Shown: in pieces, positions 18,238-27,305 of the stretch
Layout: the number at the start of each line of letters is the position of its first letter
Position numbering within the stretch: position 1 is the stretch's first letter
Assembly: GCA_016278485.1 (NCBI GenBank)
Contig: JADQBT010000017.1
Location: 1 to 64,000, forward strand
Length of the DNA stretch: 64,000 bases
Source of the DNA: Halanaerobiales bacterium
GTDB lineage: Bacteria > Bacillota > Halanaerobiia > Halanaerobiales > Halanaerobiaceae
Reading direction: 5' to 3'
The notes under the pieces: generated by a model
Seen by the model: only the letters and a program-made list of their open reading frames with translations
Told to the model about the DNA's origin: nothing
The model's database searches: none
Program-made: the position numbers and the translations under genes

Positions 18238-19371
18238 GTGGCACAGAAAGACTATTATGAAATACTTGGAGTAAGCCGGGATGCTGATGAGCGGGAAATA
18301 AAGAGTGCATACCGAAAGCTTGCTAAGAAATATCATCCAGATATGAATCAGGATGGTGAAGACAGTTCAGAAAAATTTAAGGAAATATCTGAAGCTTATG
18401 AGATCTTAAGTGACTCTGATAAAAGAGCTCGCTATGATCAATATGGTCATGCGGGTATTAATGATAATGATTTTAATTTTGATGATTTTGCTAGTGGTGG
18501 TTTTGGTGGATTTGATGATATTTTTGATATGTTCTTTGGTGGCGGCATGGGCGGTATGGGTGGTTCTCGCCGGCGTGGTCCACAACGAGGTGCTGATCTG
18601 CAATATAGACTTGATATTACATTTGAAGAAGCAGCTTTTGGTGGTAAAAAGGAAATAAGAATACCACGTCAGGAAGAATGTGAAAAATGTAATGGTTCCG
18701 GTGCAGAACCTGGTAGTGATGTAAAAACATGTCCAAAATGTAAGGGCCGGGGTCAGATCAGAACAACACATCAGACACCTTTAGGAAATTTTGCACAGAC
18801 TCGTACCTGTGATCAGTGTGGTGGAGATGGCAAAATTATTTCTGAACCATGTCATACTTGTCATGGTTCCGGTAAAGTTAGAAAAGAGAGAACTTTAACG
18901 GTCAATATTCCAGCCGGGGTTGATACTGGAACAAAATTGCGTATGTCAGGTGAAGGCCAGGCAGGTGAAAAAGGAGCTCCCAGTGGAGATCTCTATATTT
19001 TAATTAATGTAAAACCTCATAAGATTTTCGAACGTAATGGTGATGACCTTTATTGTGAGGTGCCTATTAGTTTTGTGCAGGCGACTCTTGGTGATGAAAT
19101 TAAGGTACCTACACTGGAGGGTAAAGTTAAATTCGATATCCCTGAAGGTGCACAACCAGGTACTCAGTTTAGATTAAAAAATAAAGGTATTGCTCATTTG
19201 AATGGTTATGGTCGCGGTGACCAGTATATTAAAATCAAGGTAGTTATTCCTAAAAAGCTTAATCGTGAACAGAAAGAATTATTGCAAAAATTTGCTGAAG
19301 TGAGTGGAGAAGATATAAATCCAGAACAAAAAGGATTCCTTAAAAAAGTTAGAGAGGCATTTGGTGTCTAA
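18238..19371 (+). CDS. dnaJ: Molecular chaperone DnaJ (type I Hsp40)
   Basis: DnaJ stimulates DnaK ATPase and delivers substrates. The 377-aa protein has a full J domain with the HPD motif (KYHPDMN), a Gly/Phe-rich linker ([18 protein letters not shown]) and four CxxCxGxG zinc repeats ([32 protein letters not shown]). The C-terminal substrate domains follow. The start is GTG 18238 after GGTGGTGAT. It is last of the four chaperone genes. rsmE follows after one base, and prmA, which lies between them in Bacillus, is missing. Confidence 0.97.
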   Translation: MAQKDYYEILGVSRDADEREIKSAYRKLAKKYHPDMNQDGEDSSEKFKEISEAYEILSDSDKRARYDQYGHAGINDNDFNFDDFASGGFGGFDDIFDMFFGGGMGGMGGSRRRGPQRGADLQYRLDITFEEAAFGGKKEIRIPRQEECEKCNGSGAEPGSDVKTCPKCKGRGQIRTTHQTPLGNFAQTRTCDQCGGDGKIISEPCHTCHGSGKVRKERTLTVNIPAGVDTGTKLRMSGEGQAGEKGAPSGDLYILINVKPHKIFERNGDDLYCEVPISFVQATLGDEIKVPTLEGKVKFDIPEGAQPGTQFRLKNKGIAHLNGYGRGDQYIKIKVVIPKKLNREQKELLQKFAEVSGEDINPEQKGFLKKVREAFGV

Positions 19372-19372
19372 T

Positions 19373-20125
19373 ATGCATAGATTTTTTATTAAAGGAAGCT
19401 ATACAACTGGAGATGAACTTCAAATAACTGGTGATGACTATCATCATATTGCAAATTCCCTGCGCCTGCTTTCAGGTGACAGGGTTATTCTTTCTAATGG
19501 TAAAGGCGATGAATATTTAGCAAAAATAGACCTTATTGAAAATTCCAGGATAATTTGTGAGGTTATTGAGGTTAGAGATGCAGATTCTGAACCTAACTTG
19601 CAAGTTTTTTTAGCCCAGGGTCTTCCGAAAAAGAGTAAGCTTGATTTGATTGTTGAAAAATGTACTGAATTGGGATTTGTGGGTCTCTATCCACTTGAAA
19701 CTGAGCGGACCATCGTTCAATATTCAGGTTCAAAAAAAGAACGGAAAAGAGAGCGTTGGCAGAGGGTAGCTGAAGCTGCTGCTAAGCAGTCGGGCCGAGC
19801 TAAAATACCTGAAATATATGATTTTAAAACTTTAAATGATTTAATAACTATCTTTGCTAATTTTGACCGTGTTTTTTTATGCTGGGAAGAGGCTAACAAT
19901 TATAATATTAAACAATTACTGGCAGAGAGACCTTTGCTGGGAAGTGAAAAAATACTATTGATTATTGGCCCAGAAGGCGGATTATCTGAGCAGGAAGCTG
20001 AACAGATTAAAAATGCAGATGGAGAAGTAGTGGGATTGGGGCCGCGAATTTTACGGACAGAAACTGCTGGAATGGCTGCTTTAACCTGTTTATTATATGA
20101 GAACGGTGATCTGGGAGGAAACTGA
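19373..20125 (+). CDS. rsmE: 16S rRNA (uracil(1498)-N(3))-methyltransferase
   Basis: RsmE methylates U1498 of 16S rRNA. The 250-aa protein belongs to the SPOUT knot methyltransferases. It begins MHRFFIKG and has an N-terminal PUA-like part with DDYHHIANSLRL. The C-terminal knot carries IIGPEGGLSEQE and LGPRILRTETAGMAAL, the SAM-binding signature. ATG 19373 fits the family N-terminus, although GTG 19364 has a better-spaced binding site. Its stop overlaps the mtaB start by one base. Confidence 0.94.
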   Translation: MHRFFIKGSYTTGDELQITGDDYHHIANSLRLLSGDRVILSNGKGDEYLAKIDLIENSRIICEVIEVRDADSEPNLQVFLAQGLPKKSKLDLIVEKCTELGFVGLYPLETERTIVQYSGSKKERKRERWQRVAEAAAKQSGRAKIPEIYDFKTLNDLITIFANFDRVFLCWEEANNYNIKQLLAERPLLGSEKILLIIGPEGGLSEQEAEQIKNADGEVVGLGPRILRTETAGMAALTCLLYENGDLGGN

Positions 20126-21435
20126 TGAAAAAAGTTGCATTTTATACACTAGGTTGTAAAGTAAATCAATATGAATCTGAAGCAATGATGGATCTTTTTC
20201 GGGAAGCAGGTTACCAACTGGTAGACTTTCAAAAAAAAGCAGATGTTTATCTGATCAATAGCTGTACTGTTACTAATGAAGCTGCTCGTAAATCCAGACA
20301 AATGTCCAGAAGAGCTAAAAGAAGAAATCAAGCTGCTATAGTAGGTTTAATTGGTTGTTATAGTCAGGCAGCAGCCGAAGAGGTAGCGGCTATTGCAGAA
20401 ATAGATTTTATGATGGGCAGTTCTGGCAAAAAAGATATTGTAGATAAAGTTGAATCTTTAATGGCAGGTAAAGCTGCATCTGCTAAGATAGTTGATTTTA
20501 ATAAATTACGTGAATATGAAGATTTGAATCTCCAATCACTGGTAGAAACAACCAGGGCTAATATCAAAATTGAAGATGGTTGTGATGAATTTTGTAGTTA
20601 CTGTATTATACCTTTTGCACGTGGACCAGTAAGGAGCAGGGAGGCTGAATCAGTTGTTAAAGAGGTGACTGAACTCAGCCAACAGGGAGTTAAGGAGATA
20701 ATCTTAACAGGTACACATCTTGGAGCATATGGTAAAGATAATAATTCCCCACATGCTCTAGCACGTTTATTAAAAAAATTAATTAGAATTGATGGATTAC
20801 TTAGAATTAGATTGAGTTCACTTGAAGGTACAGAATTAAGTGAAGAGTTAATTGGTTTAATGGCAAATGAAGAAAAAGTCTGTCCGCATTTGCATCTACC
20901 TTTACAGAGTGGTAGCAATAAGATTCTTAAAGCAATGCAACGTCCTTATAGTAGAGAAGAGTTTGCCGAAGTGGTTAATAGAGTAAGAGAGGTTGTACCT
21001 AACCTTGCTTTGACTACAGATGTGATAGTTGGTTTTCCGGGAGAGACTGAGCAAACATTTCAGGAAACTTATCAATTTATTGATAAGCTAGCCTTCAGCA
21101 GATTACACGTATTTCCATTTTCTGCCCGGACAGGAACACCAGCAGCTCGTATGAATAATCAATTAAACGGTAATGTTATTAAAGAATATAGCAAAAAATT
21201 AAGAGGTTTAAATCAAAAGTTGATGCTTAAATATCAGCAAAAATTTCTAGGAAGCATAAGATCTGTAATTGTTGAAGAAAGTAGAGATAGACAGACTGGC
21301 CTTCTGACAGGATTTACTGATAATTATATTAAAGTACTCTTTTCCGGTGAAGATAATTTAAAAAATCAACTGATAAATTTAAATTTGGTTGAAAGTATAG
21401 ATGCTGAACATATTAGAGGGGAACTATTAACTTAG
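20125..21435 (+). CDS. mtaB: tRNA (N6-L-threonylcarbamoyladenosine(37)-C2)-methylthiotransferase MtaB
   Basis: MtaB converts t6A37 to ms2t6A37 in tRNAs reading ANN codons. The 436-aa radical-SAM protein has the N-terminal UPF0004 domain with TLGCKVNQYESE, NSCTVTNEAARKSRQ and GCYSQ cysteines. The radical-SAM cluster motif is CDEFCSYCIIP, and a TRAM-like C-terminal part is present. The TLGCKVNQ form is typical of MtaB rather than MiaB or RimO. GGAGG precedes the ATG inside rsmE. Confidence 0.93.
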   Translation: MKKVAFYTLGCKVNQYESEAMMDLFREAGYQLVDFQKKADVYLINSCTVTNEAARKSRQMSRRAKRRNQAAIVGLIGCYSQAAAEEVAAIAEIDFMMGSSGKKDIVDKVESLMAGKAASAKIVDFNKLREYEDLNLQSLVETTRANIKIEDGCDEFCSYCIIPFARGPVRSREAESVVKEVTELSQQGVKEIILTGTHLGAYGKDNNSPHALARLLKKLIRIDGLLRIRLSSLEGTELSEELIGLMANEEKVCPHLHLPLQSGSNKILKAMQRPYSREEFAEVVNRVREVVPNLALTTDVIVGFPGETEQTFQETYQFIDKLAFSRLHVFPFSARTGTPAARMNNQLNGNVIKEYSKKLRGLNQKLMLKYQQKFLGSIRSVIVEESRDRQTGLLTGFTDNYIKVLFSGEDNLKNQLINLNLVESIDAEHIRGELLT

Positions 21436-21442
21436 CAGGACT

Positions 21443-21470
21443 TTGCTTAGATTAAGAGAACATATATATA
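21443..21470 (+). promoter_or_regulatory. Possible promoter before hinT
   Basis: TTGCTT (21443-21448), a 16-nt spacer and TATATA (21465-21470) lie 34 bases before the hinT ATG. The match is moderate in an AT-rich stretch. Confidence 0.35.
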
Positions 21471-21503
21471 TAGAATATTTTGGTTAAAGTGAGGTGATAG
21501 AAT

Positions 21504-21848
21504 ATGAGTGATTGCCTATTTTGTAACATAATAGCTGGCAAGATGGAAACTGAGTTTATCTATGAAGATGACAAAGTAGTTGTCTTTGCGGATATTAATT
21601 CACAAGCCCCTGTCCATTATTTAATAGTACCGCGGAAGCATGTTCCAACTATCATGGATCTTAAAAAAAGTGATAACGAATTAGTGGGTCATATTTATCA
21701 AGTAGCAACCCACCTGGCAGAAGAAACTGGCATAGCTGAGGATGGCTTTAGAGTTGTTAGTAATTGCGGGAAAGCAGGCGGACAGTCAGTTTTTCATATT
21801 CATTTTCATTTGCTTGGGGGTAGGTCAATGCAATGGCCACCTGGTTAA
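21504..21848 (+). CDS. hinT: HIT family purine nucleoside phosphoramidase (HinT)
   Basis: HIT proteins hydrolyse nucleoside phosphoramidates and related nucleotide conjugates. The 114-aa protein has the N-terminal CLFCNIIAG zinc-type cysteines and ends with the histidine triad HIHFHLLGG (HxHxH). The length matches the HinT subgroup. It lies between mtaB and yqeY as in many Firmicutes, but rpsU, usually next to yqeY, is not present. Confidence 0.95.
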   Translation: MSDCLFCNIIAGKMETEFIYEDDKVVVFADINSQAPVHYLIVPRKHVPTIMDLKKSDNELVGHIYQVATHLAEETGIAEDGFRVVSNCGKAGGQSVFHIHFHLLGGRSMQWPPG

Positions 21849-21874
21849 ATTATTAATTAAATTGAGGTGATATC

Positions 21875-22321
21875 ATGGCAACTTTAAAAGAAAGATTGCT
21901 GGAAGATATGAAAAAGGCAATGAAAGAAAAAGATAAGAAAAGATTGTCTGTGATTAGAATGACCCGATCTGAAATAAAAAATGAAGAGATAAATTCTGGA
22001 AACGAATTAAATGATGATGATGTTATTGAAGTGTTAGCTAGACAAGTTAAACAGATTAAAGATTCCTTAGCTGATTTTGAAAAATCGGGCAAACAGGAAG
22101 TAATGGATGAATTATATCAAGAAATAGAAATCCTGGAAGAATATCTACCAGAAAAAATAGCCCGGGAAGAATTAGAAAAACTAATAGATGAAGCAATTGC
22201 TGAAACAGGTGCTCAAGATATGTCAGAGATGGGGCAGGTCATGGGAGCAGTTATGCCGCAGGTAAAAGGTAGAGCTAATGGTCGAGAAGTAAGTGAAATT
22301 GTCCGTCAAAAATTAAGCTGA
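21875..22321 (+). CDS. yqeY: GatB/YqeY domain-containing protein
   Basis: This 148-aa protein matches the YqeY family, which resembles the C-terminal tRNA-binding tail of GatB. It is highly helical and charged. It has SVIRMTRSEIKNEEI near the start, EEYLPEKIAREELEKLI in the middle and MGAVMPQVKGRANGREVSEIVRQKL at the end, all typical of the family. A role in tRNA amidation or binding is suggested by homology but not established. GAGGTGAT precedes the ATG. Confidence 0.92.
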   Translation: MATLKERLLEDMKKAMKEKDKKRLSVIRMTRSEIKNEEINSGNELNDDDVIEVLARQVKQIKDSLADFEKSGKQEVMDELYQEIEILEEYLPEKIAREELEKLIDEAIAETGAQDMSEMGQVMGAVMPQVKGRANGREVSEIVRQKLS

Positions 22322-22342
22322 TTTCTTATTCGGTAAATAATG

Positions 22343-22371
22343 GTCCGGGTTTCTGGCCCGGGCAACTTGCC
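22343..22371 (+). promoter_or_regulatory. Two overlapping alternative hairpins before nfeD
   Basis: GTCCGGG (22343-22349) can pair with CCCGGGC (22357-22363). GGCAA (22361-22365) can pair with TTGCC (22367-22371). The two stems share 22361-22363, so they exclude each other. They lie just before the AGGAGGTG binding site of nfeD. There is no T-run, so this is not a standard terminator. Confidence 0.35.
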
Positions 22372-22389
22372 TTTAGGAGGTGAAAATTA

Positions 22390-23673
22390 TTGAGAAGAAT
22401 TTTTTTAATATTATTAATTTTTCTACTTAGTTCGGGAGTTTGTCTGGCAGAAAATAGTGGTCCAATTTATTTAATTCCTTTACAAGGAACAATAAATGCT
22501 GAACAATTTGCATTTATTGATAAATCACTTCATGAGGCTGAGTTAGCTAATGCAGAACTTGCTATCTTTCAGATAGATACATTGGGTGGTTTAGTGAATT
22601 CTGCCCTTAAGATTAAAGACCGGATGATGAATACTGATTTAGAAACAGCTACTTTTGTTAAGGGGCGAGCCTGGTCAGCAGGAGCACTTCTGGCCCTGGC
22701 AGGTCAAGAATTATATATGGCACCAAGTTCTAGTATTGGAGCTGCTGAAACAAGGCCAAATGAAGAAAAGTATATATCTGCTCTTCGCAAGGAATTTAGA
22801 GCCACTGCAGAAGCACGAGGTAAAAATGGTGAATTAGCGGCTGCCATGGTTGATAAAGATATTGCGGTTGAGGGTATCAGTGCTTCCGGTAAGTTATTAA
22901 CTTTAACAGCTACTGAAGCATTAAATCAGGGTATTGCAGATGATCTGATAAAAGACTATCAGCAATTATTAATTGCTAAAAATTTGCGTGATAAAGAGGT
23001 TGTTGAAATTGAAAGATCTACCCTGGAGGAGTTTGCCAGATTTATTTCTTCACCAGTAATTAGTGGTCTATTACTTTTACTTGGTTTTATAGGGTTGACC
23101 ATGGAGTTAGTAATGCCAGGTTTCGGAGTAGGTGGTATCTTAGCTGTGCTAAGTTTTTCTTTGTTTTTTGGTGGATCCATGTTTACTGGAGCAGCTAGTT
23201 GGAGTTTAATTTTATTATTTGTGCTTGGTATTCTGCTTTTGGGTTTAGAAGTACTTGTTATTCCAGGATTTGGTATTGCTGGTATATCAGGTTTGTTAGC
23301 TATATTTTTTAGTTTATTTTTCTTTTTCCCGACTTCAGAAATTGCTTTTACTGTGCTGGCAACTGTTGCTGTTTTAACAGTAATTTCAGCATTTTTATTG
23401 ATTAAGAAATTTGGGAGTAGTCCTTTCTGGCAGAAAATTTCGCTGGGAAATAGTGCTGAAGGCTATCAATCACATAGTAATCAAGAAAAATTATTAGGAA
23501 AAACTGGTGAAGTAGTTACTCCACTTCGTCCTTCTGGCATTGCGATTATCGAAGAAAAAAGAATTGATGTGGTAAGTGAAGGGAACTTTTTGAATCGTGG
23601 TACGAAAGTTAAAGTAGTTAACGTTTCTGGAAGTAGAATAGTAGTGAGGGCTTTAGAAAAAGGAGCTGATTAA
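22390..23673 (+). CDS. NfeD family membrane protein with ClpP-like serine protease domain
   Basis: This is a long-form NfeD protein (427 aa). Residues 1-20 are a signal peptide ending CLA. Residues ~25-190 form a ClpP-class domain, with the likely nucleophile Ser in [12 protein letters not shown]. Membrane helices occupy about 215-330. The last 60 residues are the OB-fold NfeD domain ([18 protein letters not shown]). In related bacteria it partners with stomatin/flotillin proteins in membrane microdomains. That pairing is preserved here, since floA starts one base after its stop. The start is TTG 22390 behind AGGAGGTG. Confidence 0.92.
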   Translation: MRRIFLILLIFLLSSGVCLAENSGPIYLIPLQGTINAEQFAFIDKSLHEAELANAELAIFQIDTLGGLVNSALKIKDRMMNTDLETATFVKGRAWSAGALLALAGQELYMAPSSSIGAAETRPNEEKYISALRKEFRATAEARGKNGELAAAMVDKDIAVEGISASGKLLTLTATEALNQGIADDLIKDYQQLLIAKNLRDKEVVEIERSTLEEFARFISSPVISGLLLLLGFIGLTMELVMPGFGVGGILAVLSFSLFFGGSMFTGAASWSLILLFVLGILLLGLEVLVIPGFGIAGISGLLAIFFSLFFFFPTSEIAFTVLATVAVLTVISAFLLIKKFGSSPFWQKISLGNSAEGYQSHSNQEKLLGKTGEVVTPLRPSGIAIIEEKRIDVVSEGNFLNRGTKVKVVNVSGSRIVVRALEKGAD

Positions 23674-23674
23674 T

Positions 23675-24688
23675 ATGCAAATTGTTTCATTTTTACCGCT
23701 TGTATTGATTGTTATATTTTTTGCTTTATTCTTTTATTTTATACCACTTGGCTTATGGATATCTGCTGTAGCAGCAGGTGTTAAAATTGGCTTTTTCAAC
23801 CTAATTGGTATGCGTTTGCGAAGAGTTTCTCCTTCCTTGATTGTTAGTCCGATGATCAAATCACATAAAGCTGGACTTAGATTGACTTCAGATCTGTTAG
23901 AAGCCCATTATTTGGCTGGAGGTAATGTTGACAGAGTAGTAGATGCTTTAATTGCTGCACAAAGGGCTGAAATTGATCTTAGTTTTGAGAGAGCAGCTGC
24001 CATTGATCTGGCCGGAAGAGATGTATTAGAAGCTGTTCAAATGAGTGTTAATCCTAAAGTTATTAAGACTCCAGTAGTCACTGCAGTAGCGATGGATGGT
24101 ATTCAGGTTATGGCTACAGCCAGGGTGACCGTGCGTGCTAATATTGAGCGATTAGTAGGTGGAGCTGGAGAAGAAACAGTTCTGGCGCGAGTAGGGGAAG
24201 GTATTGTTACTACGGTTGGTTCAGCTGAGACACATAAAAAAGTCTTAGAAAATCCTGATTCTATCTCTCAAACAGTTCTTGATAAAGGCTTAGACTCAGG
24301 GACTGCATTTGAAATCCTGTCGATTGATATTGCAGATGTTGATGTTGGTAAAAATATTGGTGCTCAATTACAGACTGACCAGGCTGAGGCTGATAAAGAA
24401 ATTGCTCAAGCTAAGGCTGAAGAAAGAAGAGCTATGGCAGTGGCTGAAGAACAGGAAATGAAAGCAAAAGTTCAGGAGATGAGAGCTAAGGTTGTTGAAG
24501 CTGAGGCCAAAGTACCTCTTGCTATGGCAGAAGCTTTAAAAAAAGGTAACCTAGGTGTAATGGATTATATGAACTTAAAAAATATAGAGGCTGATACAGA
24601 TATGCGCGATAAAATATCACGTTCTGCTGACCCGTCTTCTTTGCCTGAAAACAATCAGAAGATAGAAGGATCAGATAAAAACAGTTAA
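23675..24688 (+). CDS. floA: Flotillin-like protein FloA
   Basis: FloA forms membrane microdomains that influence fluidity and protein complexes. The 337-aa protein has N-terminal membrane segments (residues 5-40). A SPFH/band-7-like domain follows, with [13 protein letters not shown] and [27 protein letters not shown]-type segments. The C-terminal part is Ala/Glu-rich coiled coil ([19 protein letters not shown]). AAGGAG precedes the ATG. The nfeD-floA pair and a small third gene match the Bacillus yqeZ-floA-yqfB arrangement in position. Confidence 0.95.
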   Translation: MQIVSFLPLVLIVIFFALFFYFIPLGLWISAVAAGVKIGFFNLIGMRLRRVSPSLIVSPMIKSHKAGLRLTSDLLEAHYLAGGNVDRVVDALIAAQRAEIDLSFERAAAIDLAGRDVLEAVQMSVNPKVIKTPVVTAVAMDGIQVMATARVTVRANIERLVGGAGEETVLARVGEGIVTTVGSAETHKKVLENPDSISQTVLDKGLDSGTAFEILSIDIADVDVGKNIGAQLQTDQAEADKEIAQAKAEERRAMAVAEEQEMKAKVQEMRAKVVEAEAKVPLAMAEALKKGNLGVMDYMNLKNIEADTDMRDKISRSADPSSLPENNQKIEGSDKNS

Positions 24689-24710
24689 CCAATTAGGAGT
24701 TGATTAAATA

Positions 24711-25073
24711 ATGGAATTTTCATTTATTATATTTCCATTTTTATTTGTCCTTTTTGCCTTTATCTTTAAGATTTTTAGTGCCTTATTGAAAACTATATTT
24801 AAATCTTTAGAAACTGCTTATCCAAGGGAAGATCCTTCTAATACTGAGCAGTCTAAGCATAACGAAGAAATTGAGCAAGAAGTTAAACAATCTAATGTTG
24901 TTAGAAAAGAAAGACCAGTTAAGAAAGTTGATAATAGTAATCACAATGAAGAAATGAAAGATAAAAAAGGTCATAAAAATTCGGTCACCTGGAAAGATGC
25001 TTTTGTTTATAGTCAAATTCTTGGTCCACCAAGATCTCGCAAACCACATGATTCACACTGGTCAAAAAGATAA
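24711..25073 (+). CDS. Small membrane protein downstream of floA, unknown function
   Basis: I do not recognise a named family for this 120-aa protein. Residues 3-30 are a strongly hydrophobic membrane segment. Residues 35-95 are a charged, Glu/Lys/Asn-rich linker, probably disordered. The C-terminus has a compact motif, AFVYSQILGPPRSRKPH, that looks constrained. It follows floA after 22 bases and ends before a terminator, so it is the third gene of the nfeD-floA unit and may work with the microdomain proteins. The position is equivalent to yqfB in Bacillus, but the sequence does not allow that name. Confidence 0.7.
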   Translation: MEFSFIIFPFLFVLFAFIFKIFSALLKTIFKSLETAYPREDPSNTEQSKHNEEIEQEVKQSNVVRKERPVKKVDNSNHNEEMKDKKGHKNSVTWKDAFVYSQILGPPRSRKPHDSHWSKR

Positions 25074-25090
25074 TAAATATGTATATTTGG

Positions 25091-25120
25091 ATAGCTGCTG
25101 GTAAAACAGCAGCTATTTTT
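25091..25120 (+). terminator. Terminator of the nfeD-floA unit
   Basis: A perfect 10-bp stem (ATAGCTGCTG with CAGCAGCTAT) closes a GTAAAA loop and is followed by TTTT. Confidence 0.9.
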
Positions 25121-25174
25121 GACTCTATATAGTTTATTATGTAGTTATATATAAAAAAATAATGTTAATTAGTG

Positions 25175-25202
25175 TTGACTATTAAATTATATATGCTATA
25201 CT
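25175..25202 (+). promoter_or_regulatory. SigA-type extended -10 promoter of the HTH-CBS gene
   Basis: TTGACT (25175-25180), a 16-nt spacer and TATACT (25197-25202) preceded by TGC (extended -10). It lies 29 nt before the gene start. Confidence 0.7.
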
Positions 25203-25231
25203 AAATATATCGATTGGTGGAGGGGTATAAA

Positions 25232-25837
25232 ATGCAATTTAATAAAAGACAAAAAGATATAATTGAAATTGTCAAAGAAGCACAGCCTATAAGTAGTCAG
25301 GAGATAGCAAACAAGTTAGATCTATCAAGAACTGCCATTAGATCAGATTTATCAGTTTTAGTTAAATTAGATATTCTAGAAGCTAAACCAAAAGTTGGTT
25401 ACACATTAAATAAGCTGGAACGAAAAATAAGTGGTCTGGAAAAAGTATATGATTTACCAGTTACAGAGATAATGGATCCACCGATCTGTGTTTCTGAAGA
25501 TGAATCAATCTATGCCACTATTGTCAAATTGTTTATGGAAGATGTGGGGACTATTTTTATAATTGATGAAAATAAAAAATTAACAGGTATTATCTCCAGA
25601 AAAGATTTATTAAAGATGAGCATGGGTGGTACTGAAATTAAAAATACACCTGTCAATCTTGCTATGACAAGAATGCCCCATCTTTTTACAATCGATGCAA
25701 CAGCTACCTTTATGGAAGCAATACAAAAAATAGTTAAAAATGAAATAGATTCTTTGCCAGTGATTGATGAGCAACAAGAAGTGATAGGGAGGATAAGTAA
25801 AACAATTATTATTAGAAATATAATTAAAGATCATTAG
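25232..25837 (+). CDS. HTH plus two CBS domains: CcpN-like transcriptional regulator
   Basis: This 201-aa protein has an N-terminal winged helix (QPISSQEIANKLDLSRTAIRSDLS, cut here as an HTH_11-type domain, residues ~5-55). Two CBS domains follow (about 75-135 and 140-200) that would sense a nucleotide. The layout matches CcpN, the Bacillus repressor of gluconeogenic genes. The next gene, 23 bases on, is glpX, a gluconeogenic enzyme, which supports that role. ATG 25232 after GGAGGGG is preferred to an in-frame codon at 25214 lacking a binding site. The exact orthology to CcpN rather than YtoI-type proteins is inferred. Confidence 0.82.
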   Translation: MQFNKRQKDIIEIVKEAQPISSQEIANKLDLSRTAIRSDLSVLVKLDILEAKPKVGYTLNKLERKISGLEKVYDLPVTEIMDPPICVSEDESIYATIVKLFMEDVGTIFIIDENKKLTGIISRKDLLKMSMGGTEIKNTPVNLAMTRMPHLFTIDATATFMEAIQKIVKNEIDSLPVIDEQQEVIGRISKTIIIRNIIKDH

Positions 25838-25860
25838 TATTATAAAGAGGGGGAAAAGAA

Positions 25861-26853
25861 ATGCAGAGAGAATTAACATTGGAATTTGTCAGAGTTACTG
25901 AAGCAGCGGCGTTAGCAGCAGCGCCCTGGATGGGAAAAGGACGCAAAAAATCTGCTGATAAAGCAGCAGTTGATGCAATGCGGAAAGTTTTTGATACGAT
26001 AACTATTAATGGAGTTGTTGTAATAGGTGAAGGTGAAAAAGATGAGGCACCTCGTCTCTATATTGGTGAACGAATTGGTGATCAGGATGCAGGGGAAGAA
26101 CTAGAAATAGCAGTTGATCCCGTGGAAGGGACTTCACTTGTAGCACGAGGATTACCTCATTCACTTGCTATCATTGCTGTTGGTAAAAAAGGTTCATTTT
26201 TACAGGCACCAGATACATATATGGAAAAAATAGCTGTTGGTCCGGCGGCGAAAGGAAAGATAAATCTTGATGCAACTGTAGAAGACAATCTTCGCGCAGT
26301 AGCTGATTCTTTAAATAAAAGCGTTAAAGATTTGACAGTTATTGTACTTGACCGACCTCGTCATCAAAATTTAATTTCTGATATTAGAAATGTTGGAGCC
26401 CGCATTAAATTAATCAGTGATGGTGATGTAGCAGGTGGAATTGCCACTGGTAGAGAAAATAGTGGTGTTGATTTGTTAATGGGTATTGGTGGAGCAACTG
26501 AAGGAGTCTTAACTGCTGCAGCTTTAAAATGTATGGGTGGTGAAATACAGGCCCGTTTAAAATGTAGAAATAAAGCTGATGAAGAGAAAGCTTTTGAATT
26601 GGGTATTAAAGATCTTGACAGATTATATACTACTGATGATTTGGCTTTTGGTGATGATATCATATTAGCTGTAACAGGTATTACAGATGGTGAATTACTG
26701 AAAGGTGTAAGATATACTTGGAATTATGCTGAAACTAACTCGTTGGTGATGAGAAGCAGTACCAATACTATTCGTTTTATTGATACAGAACATAATATCA
26801 TGAACAAACCTGATTATTTTCCGAAAGGAATCTTAAGTCCAAATTTTAGATAA
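25861..26853 (+). CDS. glpX: Class II fructose-1,6-bisphosphatase
   Basis: GlpX hydrolyses fructose-1,6-bisphosphate to fructose-6-phosphate in gluconeogenesis. The 330-aa protein shows the family metal and substrate segments VVIGEGEKDEAP, VDPVEGTSLVARG and MGIGGATEGVLTAAALKCMGGE, with the Glu and Asp ligands intact. GAGGGGG precedes the ATG. It appears to share a promoter with the upstream CcpN-like regulator and ends with a terminator, giving a compact two-gene gluconeogenesis unit. Confidence 0.96.
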   Translation: MQRELTLEFVRVTEAAALAAAPWMGKGRKKSADKAAVDAMRKVFDTITINGVVVIGEGEKDEAPRLYIGERIGDQDAGEELEIAVDPVEGTSLVARGLPHSLAIIAVGKKGSFLQAPDTYMEKIAVGPAAKGKINLDATVEDNLRAVADSLNKSVKDLTVIVLDRPRHQNLISDIRNVGARIKLISDGDVAGGIATGRENSGVDLLMGIGGATEGVLTAAALKCMGGEIQARLKCRNKADEEKAFELGIKDLDRLYTTDDLAFGDDIILAVTGITDGELLKGVRYTWNYAETNSLVMRSSTNTIRFIDTEHNIMNKPDYFPKGILSPNFR

Positions 26854-26873
26854 AATATTAATATTTTTTAAAG

Positions 26874-26902
26874 AAGTCCGTGTTGAGCACGGGCTTTTTT
26901 TT
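26874..26902 (+). terminator. Terminator after glpX
   Basis: A 9-bp stem (AAGTCCGTG with CACGGGCTT, one G-U pair) closes a five-base loop and merges into an eight-T run. Confidence 0.88.
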
Positions 26903-26967
26903 ATTGTGAAGGATAATCTGTGTTTTAGTTCATATAAATTAATAAGTAAATTGAGATAAGTAGAAGT

Positions 26968-26995
26968 TTGTGAAATTGTAAAAGTGTGGTATAAT
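26968..26995 (+). promoter_or_regulatory. Promoter before yqfC
   Basis: TTGTGA (26968-26973), a 16-nt spacer and TATAAT (26990-26995) lie 29 nt before yqfC. In Bacillus yqfCD is read by the mother-cell sigma-E. No convincing sigma-E site was found here, so a vegetative-type promoter feeding the long downstream operon is what the sequence shows. Confidence 0.55.
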
Positions 26996-27023
26996 ATAAT
27001 ATCCGGGTAGGTGATTTTGTTAG

Positions 27024-27305
27024 ATGTACAAAAAATTATTTCAAGACATTTTTGGCCTCCCCCGGGAACTTGTCATGGATTTACCTCTTTTGATAATGGC
27101 CGGAAATAGTGAATTGAGACTTGAAAATTATCAAAACCTTAAATATTTTTCTGAAAATAAGATTGTAATTAAAACTAAATCAGGAAAATTAATATTAGAA
27201 GGTAAAAATTTAAATATTGAATTAATCGAAAAAAATTATCTAACCATTACGGGCCAGTTATCTGAATGTAAATTTAATTTCACTGGGGCTGAGTTAGATG
27301 GATAA
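27024..27305 (+). CDS. yqfC: YabP/YqfC family sporulation protein
   Basis: This 93-aa protein matches the YqfC family in length and sequence, including DLPLLIMAGNSELRLENY at residues 19-36 and a GKLILEGKNLNIELI stretch in the middle. YqfC and YqfD are conserved in endospore formers and expressed in the mother cell, with no defined biochemical role. It overlaps yqfD by eight bases. GGTAGGTGAT precedes the ATG. Confidence 0.9.
   Translation: MYKKLFQDIFGLPRELVMDLPLLIMAGNSELRLENYQNLKYFSENKIVIKTKSGKLILEGKNLNIELIEKNYLTITGQLSECKFNFTGAELDG

Noticed and set aside
18406-18771. 121-codon open frame on the minus strand
   Set aside because: It is the shadow of the dnaJ zinc-finger and Gly-rich coding region, with a low-complexity Thr/Ile/Lys translation and no binding site.
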